The translations under genes were made by a program, and so were the position numbers. This document shows, piece by piece, positions 5,836 through 11,518 of a stretch of 11,901 nucleotides of DNA. The DNA comes from Actinomycetota bacterium (GTDB lineage Bacteria > Actinomycetota > Acidimicrobiia > Acidimicrobiales > UBA8592), in the NCBI GenBank assembly GCA_002715425.1, contig PAYW01000022.1, positions 20,067 to 31,967 on the forward strand, in the 5' to 3' direction. Under the pieces are notes generated by a model, which saw only the letters and a program-made list of their open reading frames with translations, ran no database searches and was not told where the DNA came from. Position 1 is the first letter of the stretch. Each line of letters begins with the position of its first letter.

Positions 5836-6903
5836 ATGGGGTTCACTGCTTTATCTAACCATGTAAACAAAGAAATTGTGGATGCATTCAAAATTGTCTG
5901 GGATTACCTTGGTCGTCCAGGAGCATGGTGGACAGGAACTCAGCGTATTGCTATAGCCCAGCAAGTTCGCAACTCTGCGCCTAGGCCACTATGGGACAGG
6001 CCACCACCATTAGATACACTTTCTGACGAAGCTAATGGTGTATTGACTTTCTTTGAGCTTGGCGTTGTCGAGCGGGTTACCGTTCAACCATCATCGATAA
6101 ATCTCGAAACATATCAACACATCGTCCAAAGAATGGGTCAAGACAAGTACGCAGAGCTAGCGTCAGTTGTCTCACAAATTGTTCCGATTGACCATCTACA
6201 TGATTCGCTTGGCCTCGGCAGAGAAGAGCTGCCGACTCCGATAGAGGGCGATATCACCAGAGAACGCCCAGACGGACTGGTTGCCGGAGTCGGGTTTTTG
6301 CCAACTCTTCCAGCAGAAGGGCTCCCGCATGTAGCAGTCGCACTAAGTCTGGCACTAGCCGATAATGCACGCCGGATGCTTCTCGTACGCGCAATGTACT
6401 CCGGAGACTCATTCGCTGAGATGGTGTGGACGCATAGAAGTTTAAGTCGCCCTCAGGTCGAGCTTGTAGCAGCTCGAACTTCGGCTTTGAATGAGTGCTT
6501 CTATTGAACGAGCGCTCATAGCATGCTACTTAGTTTAAGTAGCGCCGCATCTGAAGTTGAAAGCGACCCCACCTCTATAAACGGGACGATTTCTGCATCC
6601 GACGGCATTCCAGCCGGTCAAGAGCTATTAAATTTCACTGACTCTGTACACCGATTGGATGACTCGTTAGAGCCTCATAGGGCAGCTCTGATTGACACGA
6701 TAGGAGAAGAAGGGATGATTGATGCAGCAGTCATATCCTCAGTCTTTAGAAGTCTAAACATTACTGCAGATAGCTCTGGGATAAGAATAGACGATGATTG
6801 GGAATCTGCGGCAGCTGGATTTGCCGTACAAACTGGAGCGCAAACATATAGAACTTTAGAGAACTCGCCTAAGGTGAAATCAATCTTAGAGGAAGGGGCA
6901 TAA
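5836..6903 (+). CDS. AhpD/CMD-like (alkylhydroperoxidase-related) selenoprotein, UGA-encoded Sec at residue 224
   Basis: Read through the in-frame TGA at 6505-6507, this is one 355-residue protein. The motif across the TGA is N-E-C221-F-Y-U224-T-S-A-H228, which is the CxxCxxxH active site of AhpD/carboxymuconolactone-decarboxylase proteins with selenocysteine in place of the second Cys. C221 is the only Cys in the whole chain. The frame is open on both sides, with 223 codons before and 131 sense codons after. The C-terminal part (about 205-350) is the redox AhpD-like domain. The N-terminal 200 residues look like a related all-helical domain without a CxxC. Family members reduce peroxides or act as thiol-disulfide oxidoreductases; the substrate here is unknown. 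A SECIS-like hairpin follows at 6525-6543. AAGGGG at 5825-5830 is the ribosome binding site. The gene starts 9 bp after the acyl-CoA dehydrogenase and abuts the P450. The alternative, a nonsense mutation, is made unlikely by the motif position and the second case downstream. Confidence 0.9.
6505..6507 (+). other. In-frame UGA read as selenocysteine (AhpD-like protein)
   Basis: TGA replaces the second Cys codon of the CxxCxxxH motif. The upstream reading frame ends E-C-F-Y and the downstream frame continues T-S-A-H-S-M-L-L without any other stop until 6901. The family motif is thus complete only if UGA is decoded as Sec. Confidence 0.9.
6525..6543 (+). promoter_or_regulatory. SECIS-like hairpin for the AhpD-like selenoprotein
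   Basis: GCTACTT (6525-6531) pairs perfectly with AAGTAGC (6537-6543) around the five-base loop AGTTT. A U-G pair (6524, 6544) could extend the stem. The loop starts 24 nt after the UGA and has G as its second base. As I recall the bacterial SECIS model, the loop lies about 16-37 nt after UGA and has a G in its first two positions; this hairpin fits. It would bind SelB carrying Sec-tRNA. Confidence 0.8.
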
Positions 6904-8163
6904 ATGGGCGCTGAACCGAAACTGCCTCTCTCTGAAGTTAATTTTTTCGACTCAGAAATTTCTGAATGCCCATACGGCGCCTACAAAGTGCTTCGAGAAG
7001 AAGCGCCGGTTTGGAAAGATCCAATTTCTGGAATCTACGTTATTACCAGGTATGACGATATTAAAGACGTTCTGATAGATACAGAAACTTTTAGAAATGA
7101 AAGAAAATTTCGGGCACGAACAAATACAAGGTCTGAAGTAATTCGTAATCTCTATGAGGAGAAAGGCTGGGTCCCAGCTCCTACGCTTGCTGGACGTGAT
7201 GATCCAGAACACAAAGAGATGAAAGCTTTATTCGCTCACGCATTTCGTCCCCAAAAAATAAAGCAATTAGATCCATTCGTTGAAAACCTCGCAATTAGAC
7301 TCTTTGACGATTTCTTACCAAAGGGAGAATGTGACTGGGTAAAAGAATTCGCTATACCGCTTCCCTTAATAGTGATTGGGCATCAAATGGGTGTTCCTGA
7401 AGCAGATATTTGGCAGATCAAAGCGTGGACAGACGCCTGGGTCCAGCGACTCGGCATGATGCAGACAGACGAGGAAGCTATTTGGTCAACCGAGATGGAA
7501 ATCGAAGCACAGCATTATTTCCAACCGATCTTTGAGCGGCTTCGTAAGGTTCCTGACGATACGCTCTTAAGCGATCTAGTTAATACTGAAATTCCTGAAT
7601 GGGGCAGAACCCTAACTGACGAAGAGCTACATGCAGAAATGATGGCTGACACATTTGTTGGTGGCTCAGAGACCAGTACCAATGCAATAGCTGCAGGAGT
7701 TATGCTTTTGATAGAACAGAATGACCAATGGGAACTGCTTAAATCCAATCCAGATAAGTATCTGCCAATTCTTATAGAGGAAATCTTGCGGCTTGAAGGA
7801 CCAGTTCAGGGCCTATTTAGAGAAGCTGCATGCGACGTCACGTTACACGGGGTGAAGATACCAAAAGGTTCTACTATCAATATTCGATACGCATCGGCTA
7901 ACCTCGATGACTCTATCTTCGACCGACCAAGCAAATTAGACTTAGAGAGACCAAATTCAAGGCGGCACTTAGCATTCGGCTTCGGAGTTCACTACTGTAT
8001 GGGAGCGCCTTTGGCTCGACGAGAATTGTTCTTTAGCTTTAAGACTCTTGTCGACCGGGTAGATCAGATGTGGTTTATTGAAGGAGAAAACGACTTCCTT
8101 CATCATCCAAATTTTTGCCTTCGAGCTCTCCGTGAATTACACATTGGCTTTACTCTCAAATGA
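6904..8163 (+). CDS. Cytochrome P450
   Basis: This is a complete 419-residue soluble bacterial P450 with no membrane anchor. The haem-binding loop is F358-G-F-G-V-H-Y-C365-M-G, with C365 as the thiolate ligand. The ExxR of helix K is E293-I-L-R296. Helix I carries G253-G-S-E-T-S, supplying the acid/alcohol pair E256 and T257 for oxygen activation. It would hydroxylate an organic substrate with electrons from a ferredoxin and its reductase, neither of which is encoded in this window. The start directly follows the stop of the selenoprotein gene. GGAAGGGG at 6891-6898 is a strong ribosome binding site lying inside that gene's last codons. The end overlaps the coaE start by four bases (8160-8163). 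The position after CoA-transferase and acyl-CoA dehydrogenase genes suggests a catabolic role on a lipid, terpenoid or steroid-like compound, but the CYP family cannot be assigned by eye. Confidence 0.95.
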   Translation: MGAEPKLPLSEVNFFDSEISECPYGAYKVLREEAPVWKDPISGIYVITRYDDIKDVLIDTETFRNERKFRARTNTRSEVIRNLYEEKGWVPAPTLAGRDDPEHKEMKALFAHAFRPQKIKQLDPFVENLAIRLFDDFLPKGECDWVKEFAIPLPLIVIGHQMGVPEADIWQIKAWTDAWVQRLGMMQTDEEAIWSTEMEIEAQHYFQPIFERLRKVPDDTLLSDLVNTEIPEWGRTLTDEELHAEMMADTFVGGSETSTNAIAAGVMLLIEQNDQWELLKSNPDKYLPILIEEILRLEGPVQGLFREAACDVTLHGVKIPKGSTINIRYASANLDDSIFDRPSKLDLERPNSRRHLAFGFGVHYCMGAPLARRELFFSFKTLVDRVDQMWFIEGENDFLHHPNFCLRALRELHIGFTLK

Positions 8164-8813
8164 ATCCACTAGTGATTGGGTTGACTGGAGGTATCGGTGT
8201 AGGAAAGACAACTACAGCGAATCTCATCAAAGAATGCGGAGCGAACATCATTGAAGTGGATCAGTTAGGGAGAGATTTACTTCATAAAGATCCTCATGCA
8301 AAAGCTAATATCGTTAAAGAATTTGGAGAATCAATTCTCGATGGCACTGGCAAGATAGATCGTGAGAAGCTTGGCCGAATTGTCTTTGGTAACCTTGAGC
8401 GCCTTCAAACGCTGGAGGCGATAAGCCACCCTGCGATAAATCAGACTTTGAATAAGCTAATTGGGGAACAAAGCTCAGGGGTCATTATCCTCGACATGGC
8501 GGTCCTCGTGGAAAAAAAGCTCGCCTACTTTCAGGGGTCACCTATGTATCAAAAAGTAGTTGTTGTTGAGTCAGAAATGGTCTTAAGAAATGAACGTTTG
8601 AAGCAGCGAGGGTTAACGAAGGAAGAAATCGAAAAGCGGATCAGATCACAAGCAACGGATGACGAAAGAGCTGAAGTGGCGGATTACGTGATAACCAACA
8701 ACGGCAGCATGAAAGATCTTCAAAGCGAGGTGAAAATCCTTTGGGACAAAATAGGGATTTGGCGAGTCAACCTGACGAATGATTGTATGAGTAGAGAGTT
8801 AAAGAACAAGTAG
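8160..8813 (+). CDS. coaE: Dephospho-CoA kinase
   Basis: This 217-residue protein catalyses the last step of coenzyme A synthesis, phosphorylation of the 3'-hydroxyl of dephospho-CoA by ATP. The P-loop is G10-G-I-G-V-G15-K-T. The family segment E-V-D-Q-L-G-R-D follows near residues 32-39, and I-S-H-P near 88-91 is also typical. The lid-region Arg-rich stretch R-L-K-Q-R-G and the R-I-R-S-Q segment are recognisable as well. Length is close to the usual 200 residues; the last 20 or so residues are extra and not conserved-looking. The ATG overlaps the P450 stop (ATGA), and no separate Shine-Dalgarno is visible, so translation is probably coupled. A housekeeping gene in this run ties CoA production to the acyl-CoA enzymes upstream, though in many bacteria coaE simply sits among unrelated genes. 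Confidence 0.93.
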   Translation: MNPLVIGLTGGIGVGKTTTANLIKECGANIIEVDQLGRDLLHKDPHAKANIVKEFGESILDGTGKIDREKLGRIVFGNLERLQTLEAISHPAINQTLNKLIGEQSSGVIILDMAVLVEKKLAYFQGSPMYQKVVVVESEMVLRNERLKQRGLTKEEIEKRIRSQATDDERAEVADYVITNNGSMKDLQSEVKILWDKIGIWRVNLTNDCMSRELKNK

Positions 8814-8840
8814 TACAGTAGGAACTGCGAATCCGAAACT

Positions 8841-8847
8841 AAGGGAG
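8841..8847 (+). promoter_or_regulatory. Ribosome binding site fixing the ArsC-like start upstream of the UGA
   Basis: AAGGGAG lies five bases before ATG 8853. It shows that translation begins upstream of the in-frame TGA at 8886-8888, not at the TTG (8907) that opens the uninterrupted frame. Confidence 0.8.
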
Positions 8848-8852
8848 CACTA

Positions 8853-9209
8853 ATGGCAAATGTAACGATCTATCATAATCCTCATTGAGGTTCTTCACGA
8901 AATGCCTTGGCGGTCGCCGAGGAAATGGGAGTAGAGCATGATGTTGTCCTTTACATAAAGGAGCCACCGGATGAAAAAACCCTTCGAGCTATTGCCGAAG
9001 GACTAGAGGACCCGATTGAAGACCTTGTCAGAAAAGACTCGAAGTTCAAAAAACTAGAATTGAATCCAGACGACTATGTTGGCAATTTGGAAAATGTTGT
9101 CGAAATCCTTGTTAAGCATAAACAACTCCTCCAACGGCCAGTAGTTGTGAAAGGGAAGAAAGCAATCATTGGGCGCCCTAAAGACCGTATAGCAGCATTC
9201 TTATCCTAG
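8853..9209 (+). CDS. ArsC-type arsenate reductase-like selenoprotein, UGA-encoded Sec at residue 12
   Basis: Translated from ATG 8853 through the TGA at 8886-8888, the protein has 118 residues. It begins M-A-N-V-T-I-Y-H-N-P-H-U12-G-S-S-R-N-A-L. This matches the ArsC start of plasmid R773 (T-I-Y-H-N-P-A-C12-G-T-S-R-N), with Sec exactly at catalytic Cys12. The arginines that bind arsenate in that enzyme (R60, R94, R107) have counterparts at R60, R95 (in Q-R-P) and R108 (in G-R-P). The fold is thioredoxin-like. There is no Cys anywhere in the protein, so the selenol must be recycled by an outside thiol such as glutaredoxin or mycoredoxin. A SECIS-like hairpin follows at 8905-8922. No other ars gene is present, so the natural substrate may not be arsenate. 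It lies 39 bp after coaE and 20 bp before the cysQ-like gene. Confidence 0.9.
8886..8888 (+). other. In-frame UGA read as selenocysteine (ArsC-like protein)
   Basis: TGA lies at codon 12, the position of the nucleophilic Cys of ArsC, between N-P-H and G-S-S-R-N-A. The frame is open from the ribosome-binding-site-preceded ATG at 8853 to the TAG at 9207, apart from this codon. Confidence 0.9.
8905..8922 (+). promoter_or_regulatory. SECIS-like hairpin for the ArsC-like selenoprotein
   Basis: CCTTGGC (8905-8911) pairs with GCCGAGG (8916-8922) in a 7-bp stem containing one U-G pair (8908, 8919). The loop is GGTC, starting 23 nt after the UGA, with G in the first two positions. The GGU in the loop recalls the loop of E. 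coli fdhF. Stem length and spacing are nearly the same as for the AhpD-like gene. Confidence 0.8.
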
Positions 9210-9229
9210 GTAGGTATTGAGTTGAGTAT

Positions 9230-9967
9230 ATGAATGACCACGAACTCGCTGGATATCTAGCAGAATCCGCTGGTGCAGAACTATTAAAACTTCGAACGTC
9301 CGCCGCCACTGAACGATTAAACACCTGGTACTTACGTGATCAAGGTGACATGCTCTCTCATAAATTATTGATTGATCAAATACGTGAACATAGGCCAGAA
9401 GATCACGTCCTTTCGGAAGAGGGGGCAGATGACAAATCTCGAGTGGATGCCGACCGGGTGTGGATAATAGACCCTCTAGACGGATCTCAAGACTATCCAT
9501 ATCCTGAGAGTGCCGAATGGGCAGTACATATTGCTTTGATTGAATCAGGAAAGATTAAAGCTGGGGCTGTTGCTTGCCCCTCCCTAGGACGTCATCACGT
9601 CACCGGATTTGATTCGTCTATTGCAGAGAGAAAAAATGAGGCGCCACTCATCGTTTCCAACCGCTGGAATACCTATCAAGTTTCATCTATCGCTGAAACT
9701 ATTGGAGCTGAATTGACATGCTGTGGGTCAGCAGGAGTAAAGACCTCATTAGTGCTTAGCGGCGATGCTGACGTCTACATACATGGAAGCGGACTCTACG
9801 AATGGGACGCCTGTGGTCCAGTTGCAGTTTCAAGAGATGCTGGTTTGGTGGCGTTCCAATTAGATGGAAGCGATTTCCAGTTCAACAAACAAACGCCCGT
9901 CGTTCGCGGACTAGTTATTTCCCGTCCAGAGTATTCAGATCTAGTTCGCAAAGCGCTCTCATACTGA
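9230..9967 (+). CDS. CysQ / inositol-monophosphatase-family phosphatase
   Basis: This 245-residue protein belongs to the Mg-dependent, lithium-sensitive phosphatase family (inositol monophosphatase, CysQ). Metal ligands are visible in L-S-E63-E64-G, in W-I-I-D81-P-L-D84-G-S and in E-W-D193. The motif has Ser (86) where Thr is usual (DPLDGT), a mild change. The third motif reads W-D-A-C-G-P where W-D-x-A-A-P is common. CysQ removes the 3'-phosphate from pAp or PAPS, while other members hydrolyse inositol phosphate. Neighbours do not settle this, although the 3'-phospho chemistry of coaE nearby would suit a CysQ role. The start at 9230 has only a weak upstream Shine-Dalgarno and lies 20 bp after the ArsC-like stop. 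It is the last gene of the seven-gene run; a 109-bp gap follows. Confidence 0.85.
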   Translation: MNDHELAGYLAESAGAELLKLRTSAATERLNTWYLRDQGDMLSHKLLIDQIREHRPEDHVLSEEGADDKSRVDADRVWIIDPLDGSQDYPYPESAEWAVHIALIESGKIKAGAVACPSLGRHHVTGFDSSIAERKNEAPLIVSNRWNTYQVSSIAETIGAELTCCGSAGVKTSLVLSGDADVYIHGSGLYEWDACGPVAVSRDAGLVAFQLDGSDFQFNKQTPVVRGLVISRPEYSDLVRKALSY

Positions 9968-10007
9968 TCATCTAGTATTTTCTAGAAATTTACGCATTAA
10001 ACAACGA

Positions 10008-10037
10008 TTGAGTCTGTCCATGCCCTAGAGTTAATCT
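10008..10037 (+). promoter_or_regulatory. Possible promoter of the cold-shock gene
   Basis: TTGAGT (10008-10013) and TAATCT (10032-10037) are separated by 18 bp and lie in the 109-bp gap after the cysQ-like gene. They would give a leader of roughly 30 nt. The matches to consensus are partial. The leader contains a repeated ATAAGG and then AAGGAAG as the likely ribosome binding site. Confidence 0.35.
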
Positions 10038-10076
10038 GGCGGCAATAAGGTCGCGATAAGGTAAGGAAGTTTCATC

Positions 10077-10277
10077 ATGGCAAGGGGAACGGTCAAGTTC
10101 TTTAATACACAGAAGGGCTATGGATTTATAGCTCAAGAAGAAGGGGACGATGTCTTCGTCCACTATTCAAATATTTCGGGCGGCGGCTTCAAGAATCTTG
10201 AAGAAGGTCAAGAAGTCGAATTCGAAGTAGGTGAAGGCCGAAAAGGTGATGAGGCGTTGGATGTTCGGGTCGTCTAA
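10077..10277 (+). CDS. Cold-shock protein (CspA family)
   Basis: This 66-residue single cold-shock domain starts G-T-V-K-F-F-N. It contains RNP1, K-G-Y-G-F-I (13-18), and RNP2, D-V-F-V-H-Y-S (25-31), the aromatic patches that bind single-stranded RNA or DNA. Length is exactly typical. Such proteins act as RNA chaperones in the cytoplasm; some respond to cold and others are constitutive, and the sequence does not decide between these. AAGGAAG lies a few bases before the ATG. The next gene begins 2 bp after the stop and is probably co-transcribed and translationally coupled. Confidence 0.96.
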   Translation: MARGTVKFFNTQKGYGFIAQEEGDDVFVHYSNISGGGFKNLEEGQEVEFEVGEGRKGDEALDVRVV

Positions 10278-10279
10278 CT

Positions 10280-10540
10280 ATGGCCAGTAAGGGACGAGAA
10301 AGCTGGGATAAGCGCCAACGCGAACGCACAAAAAAAGATAAACAAGCTGCAAAACGTGCTGAACGTGCTGAGCGAAGAAATTCAGAAGATGAATTGCAAG
10401 ACGAGGGCCCTAATGAGGCGGAACTGTATGAGCGTTTCGCAAAATTGAGCGCTTCACACGCAAATGGTGAAATCGACGATGAAGCCTTTGAAGAAAAAAA
10501 AGAGGAGATATTCGAACTTCTCGGCGTGCAGCTCCACTAA
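10280..10540 (+). CDS. Small charged protein with a C-terminal SHOCT-like segment
   Basis: This is an 86-residue protein with two clear parts. Residues 1-35 are very rich in Lys, Arg and Glu (R-E-S-W-D-K-R-Q-R-E-R-T-K-K and onwards), probably a charged or coiled helix able to touch nucleic acid. Residues 47-83 (about E-L-Y-E-R-F-A-K-L through E-I-D-D-E-A-F-E-E-K-K) resemble the SHOCT motif, a short helical pair seen in many small bacterial proteins and of unclear function. It starts 2 bp after the cold-shock stop with no good ribosome binding site of its own, so it likely depends on translation of that gene. No specific function can be assigned. Confidence 0.75.
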   Translation: MASKGRESWDKRQRERTKKDKQAAKRAERAERRNSEDELQDEGPNEAELYERFAKLSASHANGEIDDEAFEEKKEEIFELLGVQLH

Positions 10541-10614
10541 CAAATGATCATCCTCGGACTGGGCCATACTTGCCAAGAGTTCGTCAACTTCTAAAGACTA
10601 GTTAAACCACCCTG

Positions 10615-10620
10615 TAGAGT
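10615..10620 (+). promoter_or_regulatory. Possible -10 element for leaderless transcription of the luciferase-like gene
   Basis: TAGAGT fits TANNNT and ends six bases before ATG 10627. That would place the transcript start at or next to the start codon. No Shine-Dalgarno is visible before this ATG, which supports a leaderless message of the kind common in actinobacteria. The 86-bp gap around it shows no other feature. Confidence 0.35.
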
Positions 10621-10626
10621 AGTTGT

Positions 10627-11514
10627 ATGAAATTGCAGAATAAATTGCGCACAAGAGGAGTGTGGTTCTTTACAGAAACCATGGACTCTGAGCATGCGAT
10701 AGCGTTTGCGCAAAAGGTGGAAAGTCTCAATTATTCGGCTTTGTGGCTACCAGAAACGACAGGGCGTGATCCGTTTAGTCATATATCCATGCTGCTCGCT
10801 AACACTGAACGCCTAGTTTTTGCGACAGGAATTGTTAATATTCATCACCGTCATCCCGGCGTTACAAAACAAGCAGCTACAACATTGGCAGAGATGTGCG
10901 ATAACCGATTTCTGCTCGGGCTAGGGGTATCGCATGCGCCGCTTGTAGAAGGTCTACGTCAATTGGACTACTCGAAGCCGTTAAGAGCTATGCGAAACTA
11001 TCTTACTGCCATGAAAAATTCGCCCTATACATCGGTGCCACCCTCAGAGGACCCCCCATACGTTCTTGCAGCGCTAGGTCCGAAAATGATGGAACTCGCT
11101 GCGGAAATGACAGACGGAGCTCATCCCTACTGGACGACTCCAGAGCACACCGCTCAAGCTCGGGAACTCCTTGGTAAAGACAAGATGCTTTGCGTGGAGC
11201 AAAAAGTTGCATTTACTACAGACAAAGAAGTCGCTTACCAAACAGTGCGTACAGAATTAGCTCGATACATAAATCTACCGAATTATCGAAATAACTGGAA
11301 ACGACTTGGGTTCAGTGAAGAGGAGATAGATGCAACTTCTGATCGCTTTATCGATGAACTGGTTGCTTGGGGAACTCTGGATCAAATAAATGAACGCTTA
11401 AATGAGCACGAAGAAGCAGGTGCTTCCCACATTTGTATACAGCCTTTAGCAGTGCATGGGGAGTTTGGAAACCCACATTGGGAAGCATTAGAAGCATTAT
11501 CGCCGACCAGCTGA
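10627..11514 (+). CDS. Luciferase-like monooxygenase family, probably F420-dependent oxidoreductase
   Basis: This is a complete 295-residue TIM-barrel protein of the luciferase-like superfamily. Typical segments are Y-S-A-L-W-L-P-E (36-43), T-E-R-L-V-F-A-T-G-I-V-N (60-71), a cofactor-site region N-I-H-H-R-H-P-G (71-78) and R-F-L-L-G-L-G-V-S-H (94-103). In actinobacteria such proteins mostly use F420 rather than FMN; here that is inference from length and motif spacing. It would transfer a hydride or oxygenate a small organic substrate. It has no clear ribosome binding site and may be leaderless. The MFS transporter gene starts 4 bp after its stop, so the pair may import or export the compound that the enzyme acts on. 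Neither substrate nor cofactor can be fixed by eye. Confidence 0.88.
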   Translation: MKLQNKLRTRGVWFFTETMDSEHAIAFAQKVESLNYSALWLPETTGRDPFSHISMLLANTERLVFATGIVNIHHRHPGVTKQAATTLAEMCDNRFLLGLGVSHAPLVEGLRQLDYSKPLRAMRNYLTAMKNSPYTSVPPSEDPPYVLAALGPKMMELAAEMTDGAHPYWTTPEHTAQARELLGKDKMLCVEQKVAFTTDKEVAYQTVRTELARYINLPNYRNNWKRLGFSEEEIDATSDRFIDELVAWGTLDQINERLNEHEEAGASHICIQPLAVHGEFGNPHWEALEALSPTS

Positions 11515-11518
11515 GCAA

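Noticed and set aside
5836..6507. Separate 223-residue gene, with 6523-6903 as a second gene
   Set aside because: Both are in one frame, the only interruption is TGA at the family's active-site Cys, the second ORF has no ribosome binding site, and a SECIS-like hairpin follows. One selenoprotein gene explains both.
6510..6517. Palindrome GAGCGCTC as the Sec hairpin
   Set aside because: It has no room for a loop and lies too close to the UGA; an alternative pairing of 6512-6516 with 6541-6545 competes with, but looks weaker than, the perfect 7-bp hairpin at 6525-6543.
5836..6903. Pseudogene through nonsense mutation
   Set aside because: The downstream frame is intact for 131 codons with normal coding character, the TGA falls on a redox position, and the same situation recurs independently at 8886-8888.
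6505..8888. Genetic-code change with UGA read as Trp throughout
   Set aside because: TGA ends the yeeE-like, P450, cysQ-like and luciferase-like genes at natural lengths, and both internal UGAs align with Cys rather than Trp.
8907..9209. ArsC-like gene starting at TTG 8907
   Set aside because: It would lack the whole active-site loop; AAGGGAG and ATG 8853 give the full family N-terminus through the TGA.
9971..9986. Terminator after the cysQ-like gene (TCTAG, loop, CTAGA)
   Set aside because: The stem is only five mostly AT pairs and no T-run follows.
9968..10076. tRNA-Sec (selC) or other RNA gene in the intergenic gaps
   Set aside because: No cloverleaf, T-loop or CCA-like end was seen in this or the other gaps; the Sec machinery must lie elsewhere.
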